From an uncultured Fodinibius sp. (lineage in GTDB: Bacteria > Bacteroidota > Rhodothermia > Balneolales > Balneolaceae), in contig CAJXMW010000006.1 in assembly GCA_913056235.1 (NCBI GenBank), forward strand, positions 1-64,000: DNA of 64,000 nucleotides, in the 5' to 3' direction. Each line of letters begins with the position of its first letter. Positions within the stretch are counted from its first letter, which is position 1. The translations under genes and the position numbers were made by a program. Below are positions 1 to 7,298 of the stretch, piece after piece. The notes beneath the pieces are model-generated. The model saw only the letters and a list, made by a program, of their open reading frames with translations. It was not told the origin of the DNA and ran no database searches.

Positions 1-70
1 TAGCCGCTTAAAAGCTAGCAGAATTTTTTGGCCAACCTTTTGACAAAACGAGGTGGCCTTTCGCCGCGCA

Positions 71-77
71 GCCTAAC
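71..77 (-). other. Candidate attI core recombination site (GTTAGGC)
   Basis: On the minus strand this reads GTTAGGC, a match to the GTTRRRY core at which integron integrases cut between G and TT. It is preceded by AAG and lies about 205 bp from the intI start, on the side and at roughly the distance known for attI1 from intI1. A 7-bp degenerate motif also occurs by chance, so the position relative to intI is the main support. Confidence 0.45.
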
Positions 78-175
78 CTTTAATTATCTCAAGTAGGTAA
101 TAGTATAAATTTTTATCGTTCAAGTGAATAGTGTCTCAAATAAATGCTTAAAGTTCAAAATGTTTATTATAACGG

Positions 176-207
176 AATATTATATCACAGCTAATTGATA
201 TAATATT
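176..207. repeat. Perfect 12-bp inverted repeat upstream of intI
   Basis: The left arm 176-187 (AATATTATATCA) is exactly complementary to the right arm 196-207 (TGATATAATATT), with an 8-nt spacer. It ends 75 bp before the integrase start codon and the right arm contains TATAAT. It could be an operator or part of attI; it matches no LexA box that I can name. Confidence 0.55.
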
Positions 208-282
208 GAAACATAATATTTACTTGTAAGGATAGCTCTGGCTGAGGGTCTTACTCCTAAAACATACATCAAGGGAGTAGCT

Positions 283-1248
283 ATGGCAAAATCAGCCTTG
301 TTGGGACAAATGCGAACGGAAATAAGAAGGCAAAACTATAGCTATCGAACGGAGCAGGCCTATACCAAATGGGTGGTTAGATTTGTGAAATTCCACAATC
401 TCAGGCATCCCAAAAAAATGGGTGAGCAGGAAGTTGAGGAATACCTCAATTACTTGGCGGATGAACGCAATGTAGCGGCATCAACCCAAAACCAAGCCTT
501 GTGTGCTATACTGTTTCTTTATAAGCACGTTCTCGATCAGCCGCTGGAAGAGATGATCGATTTCGAGAGGGCAAATACACCTAAAAAATTGCCGGTGGTG
601 CTAACAGCCGAAGAGGCTCAGCAGATACTGGCAATGATGGATGGAATGGCTAAACTGATTGCCCAGTTACTTTATGGTTCTGGATTGCGGATCTCTGAAT
701 GCCTACGTCTAAGGGTGCTGGATCTTGATTTTAGTTATAATCAAATTCAAGTGCGCTCTGGCAAGGGTAAGAAAGATCGTATCACCATCATGCCACAATC
801 CTGTAAGAGCAAGCTTAAACAGCAGGTCGAACGGGTAAAAAAGCTGCATCGCAAAGATGCAGCCCAGGGATATGCTGAAACGCTACTTCCCAAAGCATTG
901 TCTAAAAAATATCCCAATGCAGCCTCTGAATTCAAATGGCAATATTTATTTCCTTCACCAAAACGAGCCAAAGACCCGAGGTCGGGACTCGTCCACCGAC
1001 ATCATATTTCTGATTCTACGATCCAGCGCAAAGTCAAAAAGGCGGTGCAAGCTGCCGATATCAGTAAGCATGCTACCTGTCACACTCTGCGGCACAGTTT
1101 TGCCACGCATCTGCTAGAGGACGGATACGATATTCGCACCGTGCAGGAGCTGCTGGGCCATAAAAACGTGAACACAACCATGATCTATACGCACGTGATC
1201 AAGAATAAAGGAAGTGTAGTTAAATCTCCTATTGACGCTGGAGTTTAG
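283..1248 (+). CDS. intI: Integron integrase, tyrosine recombinase
   Basis: Site-specific tyrosine recombinase of the IntI family, which inserts and excises gene cassettes at attI and attC. The N-terminal SAM-like core-binding domain spans about residues 5-90 and the catalytic domain about 104-310. Visible catalytic residues are R136 (in LRISE), a lysine near 161-164 (GKGKKDR), H267 and R270 (HTLRH), H293 (LGHK) and Y302 (MIYTH). Residues about 203-225 (LPKALSKKYPNA...) followed by DPRSGLVHRHH are the extra segment that separates IntI from XerC/XerD. Length 321 aa is normal for the family. ATG is preceded by GGGAG. Nothing looks broken. Cassettes are not visible to the right; they would be expected to the left of the window. 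Confidence 0.93.
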   Translation: MAKSALLGQMRTEIRRQNYSYRTEQAYTKWVVRFVKFHNLRHPKKMGEQEVEEYLNYLADERNVAASTQNQALCAILFLYKHVLDQPLEEMIDFERANTPKKLPVVLTAEEAQQILAMMDGMAKLIAQLLYGSGLRISECLRLRVLDLDFSYNQIQVRSGKGKKDRITIMPQSCKSKLKQQVERVKKLHRKDAAQGYAETLLPKALSKKYPNAASEFKWQYLFPSPKRAKDPRSGLVHRHHISDSTIQRKVKKAVQAADISKHATCHTLRHSFATHLLEDGYDIRTVQELLGHKNVNTTMIYTHVIKNKGSVVKSPIDAGV

Positions 1249-1331
1249 GGGAAGATGGGTTAATGACGTAATAGTTTCAAGGTGTTTAATCTATTCCTAA
1301 GAATTGCGAGTCATAGCTGAGGATGTGGGGA

Positions 1332-1378
1332 GCATTTTACGGGTTCCTCATTGTATTTGAGAACCATAGAAGAATGCA
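1332..1378. terminator. Imperfect hairpin between convergent intI and CPBP genes
   Basis: Outer arms GCATTTT and AGAATGC enclose inner arms GGTTC and GAACC. It lies between the intI stop and the stop of the convergent protease gene, where a bidirectional terminator would sit. There is no U-tract, so the assignment is weak. Confidence 0.25.
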
Positions 1379-1392
1379 GAACGGCTGGGAAA

Positions 1393-1980
1393 TTAATTCT
1401 TAAGCCCCAAAAGTTCGGGACGGTGACTAAAAACCCACATCACCAGCATATCGTAAACGGCATGCCAGATCATGATCATCAACAGGCTGTTGCTAAACAC
1501 ATAGGTGATGCCGAACAGGGTTCCGAGCGCGAAGGTTAGGGTAAAGTAGCTTAACGAGGCGAAGTGCAGCAGCCCAAATACCAGTGCAGCTAATAAAATA
1601 GCAATCTCCATTGACATAAATCCCGCCAGCCACTGCTGCAAAAAACCGCGAAACAGTAGCTCTTCGCCAGTGCCCGCTGCCAGCGAAAGGGTAAACACTT
1701 TCCACAGCGGCAGTCCATCAAAAATGGGAACCAGTTTTTTGCAAATCTCGCGTAGTGATGTTGAAAAGGGCAGTCGGGTGAGCAATATTACGATAGCAAA
1801 AGTGACGATAGCCAGGAGTATGCCCCAAGTCAGCGAGCCAGCTAGGTTGTCAAGTCCCAAATGATAAGGAATAGCAGTGATAAAAATTAGCACAGTTCCG
1901 ATCAGCAAAGCAACAATGGGAGCTAACATCAGTTGCTCAAAAGATAAGTTAAGCTCGGTAGTTGAATCATCAATATTCAT
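1393..1980 (-). CDS. CPBP family intramembrane metalloprotease (CAAX protease-like)
   Basis: Polytopic membrane protein of the CPBP/Abi family (type II CAAX-prenyl-endopeptidase fold). The three family motifs are present: EELLFR (E106, E107, R111), FGLLH (H139) and HAVYD (H173, D177), counted from the ATG at 1980. About six hydrophobic segments are visible. A TTG three codons upstream is also open, but the ATG is the more likely start. The substrate is unknown; bacterial members often process peptides or act in immunity to peptides. It follows tadA on the same strand with a 26-bp gap that contains two copies of ACTCAATAC. Confidence 0.85.
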   Translation of the reverse strand: MNIDDSTTELNLSFEQLMLAPIVALLIGTVLIFITAIPYHLGLDNLAGSLTWGILLAIVTFAIVILLTRLPFSTSLREICKKLVPIFDGLPLWKVFTLSLAAGTGEELLFRGFLQQWLAGFMSMEIAILLAALVFGLLHFASLSYFTLTFALGTLFGITYVFSNSLLMIMIWHAVYDMLVMWVFSHRPELLGLKN

Positions 1981-2006
1981 AACACTCAATACCCACTACT
2001 CAATAC

Positions 2007-2504
2007 TCATTCTCCAACCTGCCCGTTACCACCAGAGCGCCGCTCCTGGAAAAACTGCTTTAGAATCCACTCACAGTCTTTCTCCATAAATCCTTGCATC
2101 ACATTAACTTGGTGGTTTAGCTTATCGTTGGATGAAAGGTTGAATACGCTTCCACAACTGCCAGCCTTGGCATCCCAGGCGCCAATCACCACCCGGTCGA
2201 TTTTGGACCACACCAGGGCGCCGGCACACATGGGGCAGGGCTCCAGGGTGACATACATCGTGCAGTCTTGCAGGTACTTCTGACCCAGCGTAGAGCATGC
2301 GGCTGATATTGCCAACATCTCGGCATGGGCGGTGGGATCATTGAGCCGCTCCGTTTGGTTATATCCCTTTCCGATGATGCTTTCATCTTTAACGATCACT
2401 GCACCTACCGGGACCTCTTTTTCCTCATAGGCCTGTTCAGCCAGGAAGAAGGCCTGCTGCATAAATCGAAGGTGTTTCTGTGTACCGGGAATATTGCCAG
2501 ACAT
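2007..2504 (-). CDS. tadA: tRNA-specific adenosine deaminase TadA
   Basis: Zinc deaminase that converts A34 to inosine in the tRNA anticodon wobble position. The zinc and catalytic motifs are clear: HAE (H60, E62) and PCPMC (C90, C93). The 165-aa length fits the family. ATG at 2504 follows an AAGGAAG element; a second ATG at residue 15 is possible. It is divergent from apt with 67 bp between the starts. Guanine deaminase-like paralogs share the fold, but the VPVGAVIV and EPCPMCAGA signatures favour TadA. Confidence 0.93.
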   Translation of the reverse strand: MSGNIPGTQKHLRFMQQAFFLAEQAYEEKEVPVGAVIVKDESIIGKGYNQTERLNDPTAHAEMLAISAACSTLGQKYLQDCTMYVTLEPCPMCAGALVWSKIDRVVIGAWDAKAGSCGSVFNLSSNDKLNHQVNVMQGFMEKDCEWILKQFFQERRSGGNGQVGE

Positions 2505-2571
2505 TCTAATTTGCTTCCTTGGGTTTCAAATAGCTATTATCAACTCGAAATTTAAATTGAAGATACAGCAT

Positions 2572-3114
2572 ATGGACGAGGTAAGACAACAAATAATTGA
2601 CCTGCTCAGGCGAAACATCCGCAACATCCCCGATTTCCCCAAACAGGGTATCCAATTCAAGGATATCACGCCGCTGCTAAAGAATCCCGATACGCTCGAG
2701 CTTACCTCGCAGGTGCTGGCCCGGCCATTTCGTCATTTGGATATCGATTATGTGGTGGGACTCGAGTCACGTGGCTTTTTATTTGGTACCAACCTGGCTC
2801 AGGACCTACATGCCGGATTCATTCCCATCCGAAAGCCCGGCAAACTGCCGGCTGATACCATTTCAGCTACGTACGCGCTTGAATATGGAGAGGACACCAT
2901 CGAAATGCATACCGATGCTTTCAACGATGGCTCTCGCATCCTTATTCATGATGATTTGATTGCCACTGGCGGATCAGCAAAGGCGGCCACAGAGCTGGTC
3001 GAAAAGCTAGGCGGCCAAGTGGTGGGCTATTCTTTTATCGTGGAATTAGCTGATTTGAACGGCAAGAAAAACTTACCTGGCGACCCCAAGATGGATATTT
3101 TGATTTCGCTGTGA
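2572..3114 (+). CDS. apt: Adenine phosphoribosyltransferase
   Basis: Type I phosphoribosyltransferase that makes AMP from adenine and PRPP in purine salvage. The PRPP-binding motif RILIHDDLIATGGSA covers residues 122-136, and ESRGFLFG (65-72) and the RKPGKLP flexible-loop segment (87-93) are typical of APRT. The start is set at the ATG of 2572, giving 180 aa, the normal length; the reading frame is open further upstream from a TTG but that part overlaps the divergent tadA start and is not conserved-looking. Confidence 0.95.
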   Translation: MDEVRQQIIDLLRRNIRNIPDFPKQGIQFKDITPLLKNPDTLELTSQVLARPFRHLDIDYVVGLESRGFLFGTNLAQDLHAGFIPIRKPGKLPADTISATYALEYGEDTIEMHTDAFNDGSRILIHDDLIATGGSAKAATELVEKLGGQVVGYSFIVELADLNGKKNLPGDPKMDILISL

Positions 3115-3432
3115 TTTTCTAGCTCTTTGTAGAGATTTAATAGATTAAATTCTTACTTAATAACCACCGAAATATAACCCAGAGCGGTATCAAATACTGG
3201 TCTAATGAATTCTGAGTAAAAAACGGAAAACGAAACTGAGTTTTACGTACTAGCGTTTATCTTGCTATTGCACAACGATGTGTGATCGTTTGCTTAGCTT
3301 TACGGTTTTTAACGGGGTCTGGGGCGAATCGGCTGGAATATTGAGCTCAGCATAATTACTAATGTAGAAGACCTATCCCTGAATTCCTGTTTTAGGAAGA
3401 ACAAAATCTACGATTCCCCCAGCACTTTTTTC

Positions 3433-3461
3433 GTCCATTTTTTGGTGACAAAAAAATGGAC
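3433..3461. repeat. Inverted repeat GTCCATTTTTT / AAAAAATGGAC
   Basis: Left arm 3433-3443 and right arm 3451-3461 are exact complements around a 7-nt centre. It could be a bidirectional terminator for apt (runs of T on either strand) or a dispersed intergenic element. Only one copy was noticed in this window. Confidence 0.5.
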
Positions 3462-3670
3462 ATCCCATAAATCACAAGAGAAAACACGACATAGTTTTCT
3501 GCATTGTATAATGTACCAACCAATTGGTTATTAAGACAAAATAAGTATCCATTTATAGGGCATTAAATCCTTCCATCACTAACTCTAATAAACGATCCTC
3601 ACTGTCGATAATTATTAGCCCGGCAAAAAGTCGGTATTCATTAACGGTGACCATCCTTAACAAGCTGTTA

Positions 3671-3684
3671 ATCAATTAATTGAT
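3671..3684. promoter_or_regulatory. Perfect 14-bp palindrome, candidate operator
   Basis: ATCAATTAATTGAT reads the same on both strands and is flanked by GTTA and AAATTAAC, extending partial symmetry to 3667-3692. It lies about 85 bp before the lipoprotein gene at 3770, a plausible operator position. The binding protein is unknown. Confidence 0.35.
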
Positions 3685-3711
3685 AAATTAACGAGGAACA
3701 AAACATAAAAT

Positions 3712-3766
3712 ACCGTCTATAATTAGTTGTACACAAGCTTGTACTAGCATTGAACAAAAAGACGGT
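3712..3766 (+). promoter_or_regulatory. Leader hairpin reaching the start codon of the lipoprotein gene
   Basis: ACCGTCT (3712-3718) pairs with AGACGGT (3760-3766), which ends 3 nt before the ATG at 3770, and a 10-bp palindrome ACAAGCTTGT (3733-3742) sits in the loop. If transcribed, the stem would cover the ribosome-loading region. Confidence 0.3.
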
Positions 3767-3769
3767 CAT

Positions 3770-4267
3770 ATGAAATCATTGATACAAACAATTCCTGCAA
3801 TAGGTCTGATAGCCGTACTGTCACTCACAGGCTGTAAACAGTCTATGGTTATCAGCAAGGTTGACTATTCGCAATCAATAGAGTCGGTTTTAACCCCCAA
3901 CGAAGATGGGGTAGTGAGGGATGTGCAGCATGGCCTTACTTTTAACATCAAGCCTTTGCAATACGCCGAGATGCAAGATACATCCTCGGTAACAACTAGC
4001 CAGGTGCGATATATCAGGGGCAAAGAAGGCTTCTATTATATCACAGCGCCTAATTACAAAAACGTGTATGTGATGATTCCTGAAAAAGGGAGGCTTAAGC
4101 TTGAGAAAAAACTCAAGATATCAGAAACGGGCCTTGAGCAGCCGGCACTTAACCAGCGTACGTCTCATATACAGCTGATCAACCAAAGCTCGGGTGAAGC
4201 CTGGAAGCTGAATCCGGAAAGCGTTGAAAAGCAAGAATCGCAAATGGCTAACAAACAGGAAAAATAG
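3770..4267 (+). CDS. Lipoprotein of unknown function
   Basis: Not recognised. The N-terminus is a lipoprotein signal ending at a lipobox LTGC (Cys about residue 22), so the mature 143-aa protein is probably membrane anchored in the periplasm or outer membrane. The mature part has alternating hydrophobic strands (VRYIRGKEGFYYI, NVYVMIPEKG) suggesting a beta-rich domain, then a polar Gln/Ser/Lys-rich tail. It is followed after 2 nt by the coiled-coil protein gene, so the two are very likely co-expressed and may act together at the envelope. Confidence 0.8.
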   Translation: MKSLIQTIPAIGLIAVLSLTGCKQSMVISKVDYSQSIESVLTPNEDGVVRDVQHGLTFNIKPLQYAEMQDTSSVTTSQVRYIRGKEGFYYITAPNYKNVYVMIPEKGRLKLEKKLKISETGLEQPALNQRTSHIQLINQSSGEAWKLNPESVEKQESQMANKQEK

Positions 4268-4269
4268 CT

Positions 4270-5514
4270 ATGACATTACGAATATCATTCCTTGCATTCT
4301 TATTCGGATTATTCTCGTTTGGAGCTGTTGCACAGTCAACGCAATCCGATTATGAAATTCAGAAATCATTTAAAAAGCAATATGCCGAGTACCAGGAGAG
4401 GGTAGAGCAAGTCTCGTCGCCCGACAGCGCGGAGGCACTTATTGCCTCAATTCGAGACTTTGATCAGGAATACAGCAAGCATTCAGAACTGCTTAACAAT
4501 GCTCTCTATCCTGATACCTACCGCCAGCGCATCGAGGAGCTCAAAGAATCTTCGGTTGTGGCCATGAACCGCCTGAAGACGATTAAACAACAAACTCAGA
4601 AGCTGGACAAGTTGGAAACGCAGCTCAGCAGCTATAAAAATGATTTACAGCAGCTGAATCACCACACTGATTCGCTGAAACGAGCGATGGAAGAATCCAT
4701 CCAGAGCGAGAAGAAGCTCTCGGGCATGGTTCGTGAGTATCGCCAGAGCCTGGAAAAACGCGATGAACTGATTATGACCTTTATCGACTCCATGGTGATC
4801 GCATACGAGCAGATGGATCTGCAGTCGCTTAAGGATCTGGAAAATGTTGATCGAAAATCACGTCTGGAATCAAATGGCGATGCGTTAAAGATGATCCATG
4901 ACATCTCGGCCGAGAACCTGGACATTCTGCAGAAGAACGCCGACAAGCTCCGTCTGCAGGATTATATGCGTATGGCGGATGTACAACAACAGTTTGAGAC
5001 CATGTGGACTCGGTTAGGAAGTAAAATTGAGGAGGTCTATAACGGCAAAAATGCGGAGGACATGGCCAACGAGGTTGATCAGAATATCAGCAAGTGGAAT
5101 CAGATGCTGAAACAGCAAACGCTGGCTGCACTAAAAGATACGCTTGCCCAGAGCGATATCGCCGTTAGTGGTTTTTCAACGGCTGATGAGTTTTACAGCT
5201 CGCTCAATTCGTACCTAGATAACCATATCCAGAAAAGTAAGAAGAACACTTCAGAAGCCGGCTACAGCAATTTCAAAAGCTTTCAGAAGTTCTGGAACGA
5301 GGTAGAAGTGCAATGGTCCAGCAATTTTGTTGATGCGGGACTCTTGACCAAGCCGCAAATGGCCACGCTCAATGAGAAAGTGGATACCTGGGCCGAAAAT
5401 GCTCAGCCACGCTCCAATAACTTGTTAGTATATCTCTTGGGAGCAACGGCACTTCTTGCTGTAGCCCTTGGCGTTATGTTGATAAGAGAAAAGAAGAATA
5501 AGCCCAGCGCTTAG
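4270..5514 (+). CDS. Secreted coiled-coil protein with C-terminal membrane anchor
   Basis: Not assigned to a family. It has an N-terminal signal peptide (about residues 1-21, cleavage after AVA), a long alpha-helical, Gln/Leu/Lys-rich region predicted as coiled coil (roughly 85-200), a second helical segment (200-370) and a single C-terminal transmembrane helix (about 385-405) with a short basic tail (REKKNK). The topology implied is a long periplasmic rod anchored in the inner membrane. It lies 2 nt after the lipoprotein gene and is followed by a good terminator, so the pair forms a self-contained transcription unit. A structural or tethering role is possible but unproven. Confidence 0.8.
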   Translation: MTLRISFLAFLFGLFSFGAVAQSTQSDYEIQKSFKKQYAEYQERVEQVSSPDSAEALIASIRDFDQEYSKHSELLNNALYPDTYRQRIEELKESSVVAMNRLKTIKQQTQKLDKLETQLSSYKNDLQQLNHHTDSLKRAMEESIQSEKKLSGMVREYRQSLEKRDELIMTFIDSMVIAYEQMDLQSLKDLENVDRKSRLESNGDALKMIHDISAENLDILQKNADKLRLQDYMRMADVQQQFETMWTRLGSKIEEVYNGKNAEDMANEVDQNISKWNQMLKQQTLAALKDTLAQSDIAVSGFSTADEFYSSLNSYLDNHIQKSKKNTSEAGYSNFKSFQKFWNEVEVQWSSNFVDAGLLTKPQMATLNEKVDTWAENAQPRSNNLLVYLLGATALLAVALGVMLIREKKNKPSA

Positions 5515-5525
5515 ATTAGATATTA

Positions 5526-5567
5526 AAAGCATCTCGGCAGTCCCTAGTCGGGATGCTTTCTTATTTT
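5526..5567 (+). terminator. Rho-independent terminator after the coiled-coil gene
   Basis: AAAGCATC (5526-5533) pairs with GATGCTTT (5552-5559), the stem continues imperfectly through CGGC/GTCG, and a T-rich stretch follows. It starts 12 nt after the stop codon. Confidence 0.75.
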
Positions 5568-5849
5568 GGGACAAAGAAGCGAAAGGCAGAATATAGCGCG
5601 CAACTTCATCTTAAAATAAATAAAGTCCACTACTCATTTTACAGAGAATTTAACTCTGGTACTTATATATCTTTCGACGTTATATATGCTGATGACAGAT
5701 GGACTTTAACAGTACCTAAACAGTACCTAAGGGAAATCAGCATCGCCCTCCGGTGTAAGTGTGATTCCAAAGCTGAGACCTATACGCGGATGAAAACCTG
5801 TCTTGGTGATTACAGGCGTAAAAGCAGCCTTAAAAGTGAAATGACTTGA
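5553..5849 (+). CDS. Doubtful small reading frame, possible remnant
   Basis: A 98-codon frame starts inside the terminator and its last 41 codons overlap the convergent barrel gene. The middle part (about residues 25-65, with FNSGTYISFDVIY and WTLTVPKQYL) looks protein-like and may be a leftover of an older gene. A tandem 11-bp duplication lies at 5709-5730. I do not recognise it and expression is unlikely. Confidence 0.2.
   Translation: MLSYFGTKKRKAEYSAQLHLKINKVHYSFYREFNSGTYISFDVIYADDRWTLTVPKQYLREISIALRCKCDSKAETYTRMKTCLGDYRRKSSLKSEMT
5709..5730. repeat. Tandem 11-bp duplication (ACAGTACCTAA x2)
   Basis: Two exact adjacent copies, 5709-5719 and 5720-5730. The second copy contains the stop codon of the minus-strand barrel gene, so it looks like a recent slippage event at the gene end. 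Confidence 0.7.
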
Positions 5850-6296
5850 TTCCACTGGGTAATAGCGATAGCCGATTGAAAAGGTGGCACCGGGCGGCTC
5901 AATAAAATCCCACTCATCGTGATCGTAGATTGTCCCAAAAAGCAGCCCGCCGCCTACTTCTAGCTTGTGTGCCGTTTCACCCCAGCTGCGTTTCCCCATT
6001 ATGAGCCCTATAAAAGCTAAAGAACCGCCTTCGGCCTGTTGGTTATTATCTTGGTCGCTAAAGGCTGGAGGATAGACTGCTCCGCCGAGCCTTAGGCCCC
6101 AGTTACTTTTAAACAGAACGTCGTAATTCAGGGAGTAAAATAGTCCATTGCCGCCAAGTTCAAGATATACGCTTTGCTGTGGAATATCCCCCGCAGTAGG
6201 TGGTTCAGGTAATTGAGCCGGGGAAGTTACGGTCAATCCCAAAACCAGAAACAGTGCAAGTAAACCCTCTCTTGATGCTGGTATTTGATCGGGCAT
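5727..6296 (-). CDS. Small outer-membrane beta-barrel-like protein
   Basis: A 189-aa protein with an N-terminal hydrophobic export signal (about residues 8-27) and a series of amphipathic strands rich in Gly and aromatic residues (YLELGGNGLFYSLNY, GLRLGGAVYP, FSIGYRYYPV, PRIGLSFGITL) as seen in eight-stranded barrels of the OmpA/OmpW-like size class. No specific family is recognised. Its ATG abuts the stop of the upstream phosphatase gene (TAAATG), so it is translated from the same message. The 11-bp tandem duplication at 5709-5730 overlaps its stop codon. Confidence 0.7.
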   Translation of the reverse strand: MPDQIPASREGLLALFLVLGLTVTSPAQLPEPPTAGDIPQQSVYLELGGNGLFYSLNYDVLFKSNWGLRLGGAVYPPAFSDQDNNQQAEGGSLAFIGLIMGKRSWGETAHKLEVGGGLLFGTIYDHDEWDFIEPPGATFSIGYRYYPVESSHFTFKAAFTPVITKTGFHPRIGLSFGITLTPEGDADFP

Positions 6297-7145
6297 TTAA
6301 TCCTGCTTTGTATCAAGTTTGGCTTTTTTAGCACTATCTATTTGACTGGGAGACAATGAATTATCAAAATCATATAGTGCACTTTCCCAGGACCCATATG
6401 TTGGATTGGGCAACATAAACCACTTGCGTCCCCATTTATCCTGATTTTTTTCGACAAGCTGATAACGCTCTTGCTGGGTAATATCTTCGGCGTGGAGAAA
6501 ATCGTTTAGATTATCACCGAACAACATCAAAATGCGGTGATCTTTGGCTACGTATGCTCGGCGCTCAGTTTTCACTGACGTCCAGTTTGAGCGCTCGTTT
6601 TTGCTTAGAATATGATCGCCTTCTTCCGGTAGCGGAAAGCCCAGCTTCTGCAGATTTTGACGAGTACCTTCTTCTACTTTGGCTTCTCTGTTGGTCAGGT
6701 AGTAAATGGTAATACCTTCTTTGGCAGCGCGCTTGGTAAACGCCAGGGCACCGGGTACAGCATCAGCGTTGGCTTCCATAACCCATTGGTTCCACTGCTC
6801 AGGATTAAAGCTGCTGTTCTTTTTGATCATCCGTGCTTCAAAAGCCGAGTTGTTGAGGACCGTTTCGTCAATATCTAAAATAACGGCTGGTGGTTTCTTA
6901 TTGGGTGTATTGGTACTGTCATACGCACTCCAGAAAGAATCTTCAATAGCCAGCCCTAGGTTAGCGGTGGCAGATTGATATATTGAAGTGGTCAAAGCAC
7001 GGTATTCGGCGGCATTCTGCATCCAGAGTGTACTTTTTGTGGAGGGATGCTGCAACACAGAAGAACTACTGCAGGATGAAATTACGAATACAATAAGAAG
7101 GGCAGAGAGCGATTTCGTGATCAGTTCTTGATGTATATTTCGCAT
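6297..7145 (-). CDS. 5'-nucleotidase, lipoprotein e(P4) family (HAD acid phosphatase)
   Basis: HAD-superfamily class C acid phosphatase related to Haemophilus e(P4), which removes phosphate from nucleotides at the cell surface. A lipoprotein signal ends at C25 (VISSC). The DDDD-type motifs are present: DIDET (D91, D93), TNR (151-153) and GDNLNDF (D211, D215). The 282-aa length fits. The downstream barrel-like gene abuts it. Release of nucleosides here would fit with the tdk/nucleoside-transporter genes elsewhere in the window, an inference only. Confidence 0.9.
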   Translation of the reverse strand: MRNIHQELITKSLSALLIVFVISSCSSSSVLQHPSTKSTLWMQNAAEYRALTTSIYQSATANLGLAIEDSFWSAYDSTNTPNKKPPAVILDIDETVLNNSAFEARMIKKNSSFNPEQWNQWVMEANADAVPGALAFTKRAAKEGITIYYLTNREAKVEEGTRQNLQKLGFPLPEEGDHILSKNERSNWTSVKTERRAYVAKDHRILMLFGDNLNDFLHAEDITQQERYQLVEKNQDKWGRKWFMLPNPTYGSWESALYDFDNSLSPSQIDSAKKAKLDTKQD

Positions 7146-7298
7146 AAATCCATTTAGTTGGGTTGATTGTTACCAGCTTAAGTTATCAAAAAGTAGCGAA
7201 GGTTTCTGCCCAGATTTTATCCCTGTTTCAGATGATACAAAGCTTAGAAACTTGTATACTTAGACGAGTTCCTCGTAGGCAAAAAATGTGAAGTAGAT

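Larger units (their letters stand above)
1..282. other. Upstream region of the integron integrase (attI-like region)
   Basis: No gene is seen here. The stretch holds a GTTRRRY-type core site read on the minus strand (71-77), an imperfect hairpin at 30-58 with a bulged A, and a perfect 12-bp inverted repeat at 176-207. In most integrons attI lies just upstream of intI and cassettes extend away from it, so this region is where attI is expected and cassettes, if any, would start near base 76 and run off the left edge. Confidence 0.5.
3115..3769. other. 655-nt non-coding region with several palindromes
   Basis: No convincing reading frame is seen on either strand. The stretch contains inverted repeats at 3135-3150 (ATTTAAT/ATTAAAT), 3433-3461 (GTCCATTTTTT/AAAAAATGGAC), a perfect 14-bp palindrome at 3671-3684 (ATCAATTAATTGAT), and a leader hairpin before the next gene. 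It may carry promoter and regulatory sequence for the downstream pair, or remnants of a lost gene. Confidence 0.5.

Noticed and set aside
30-58. Imperfect hairpin with a bulged A resembling an attC stem
   Set aside because: It lacks paired RYYYAAC/GTTRRRY boxes at its ends, so it is not called an attC; the bulge alone is weak evidence.
1984-2007. Short direct repeats (ACTCAATAC twice) between tadA and the CPBP gene
   Set aside because: Only two 9-nt copies in a short gap; no array, so not a CRISPR or a meaningful repeat family.
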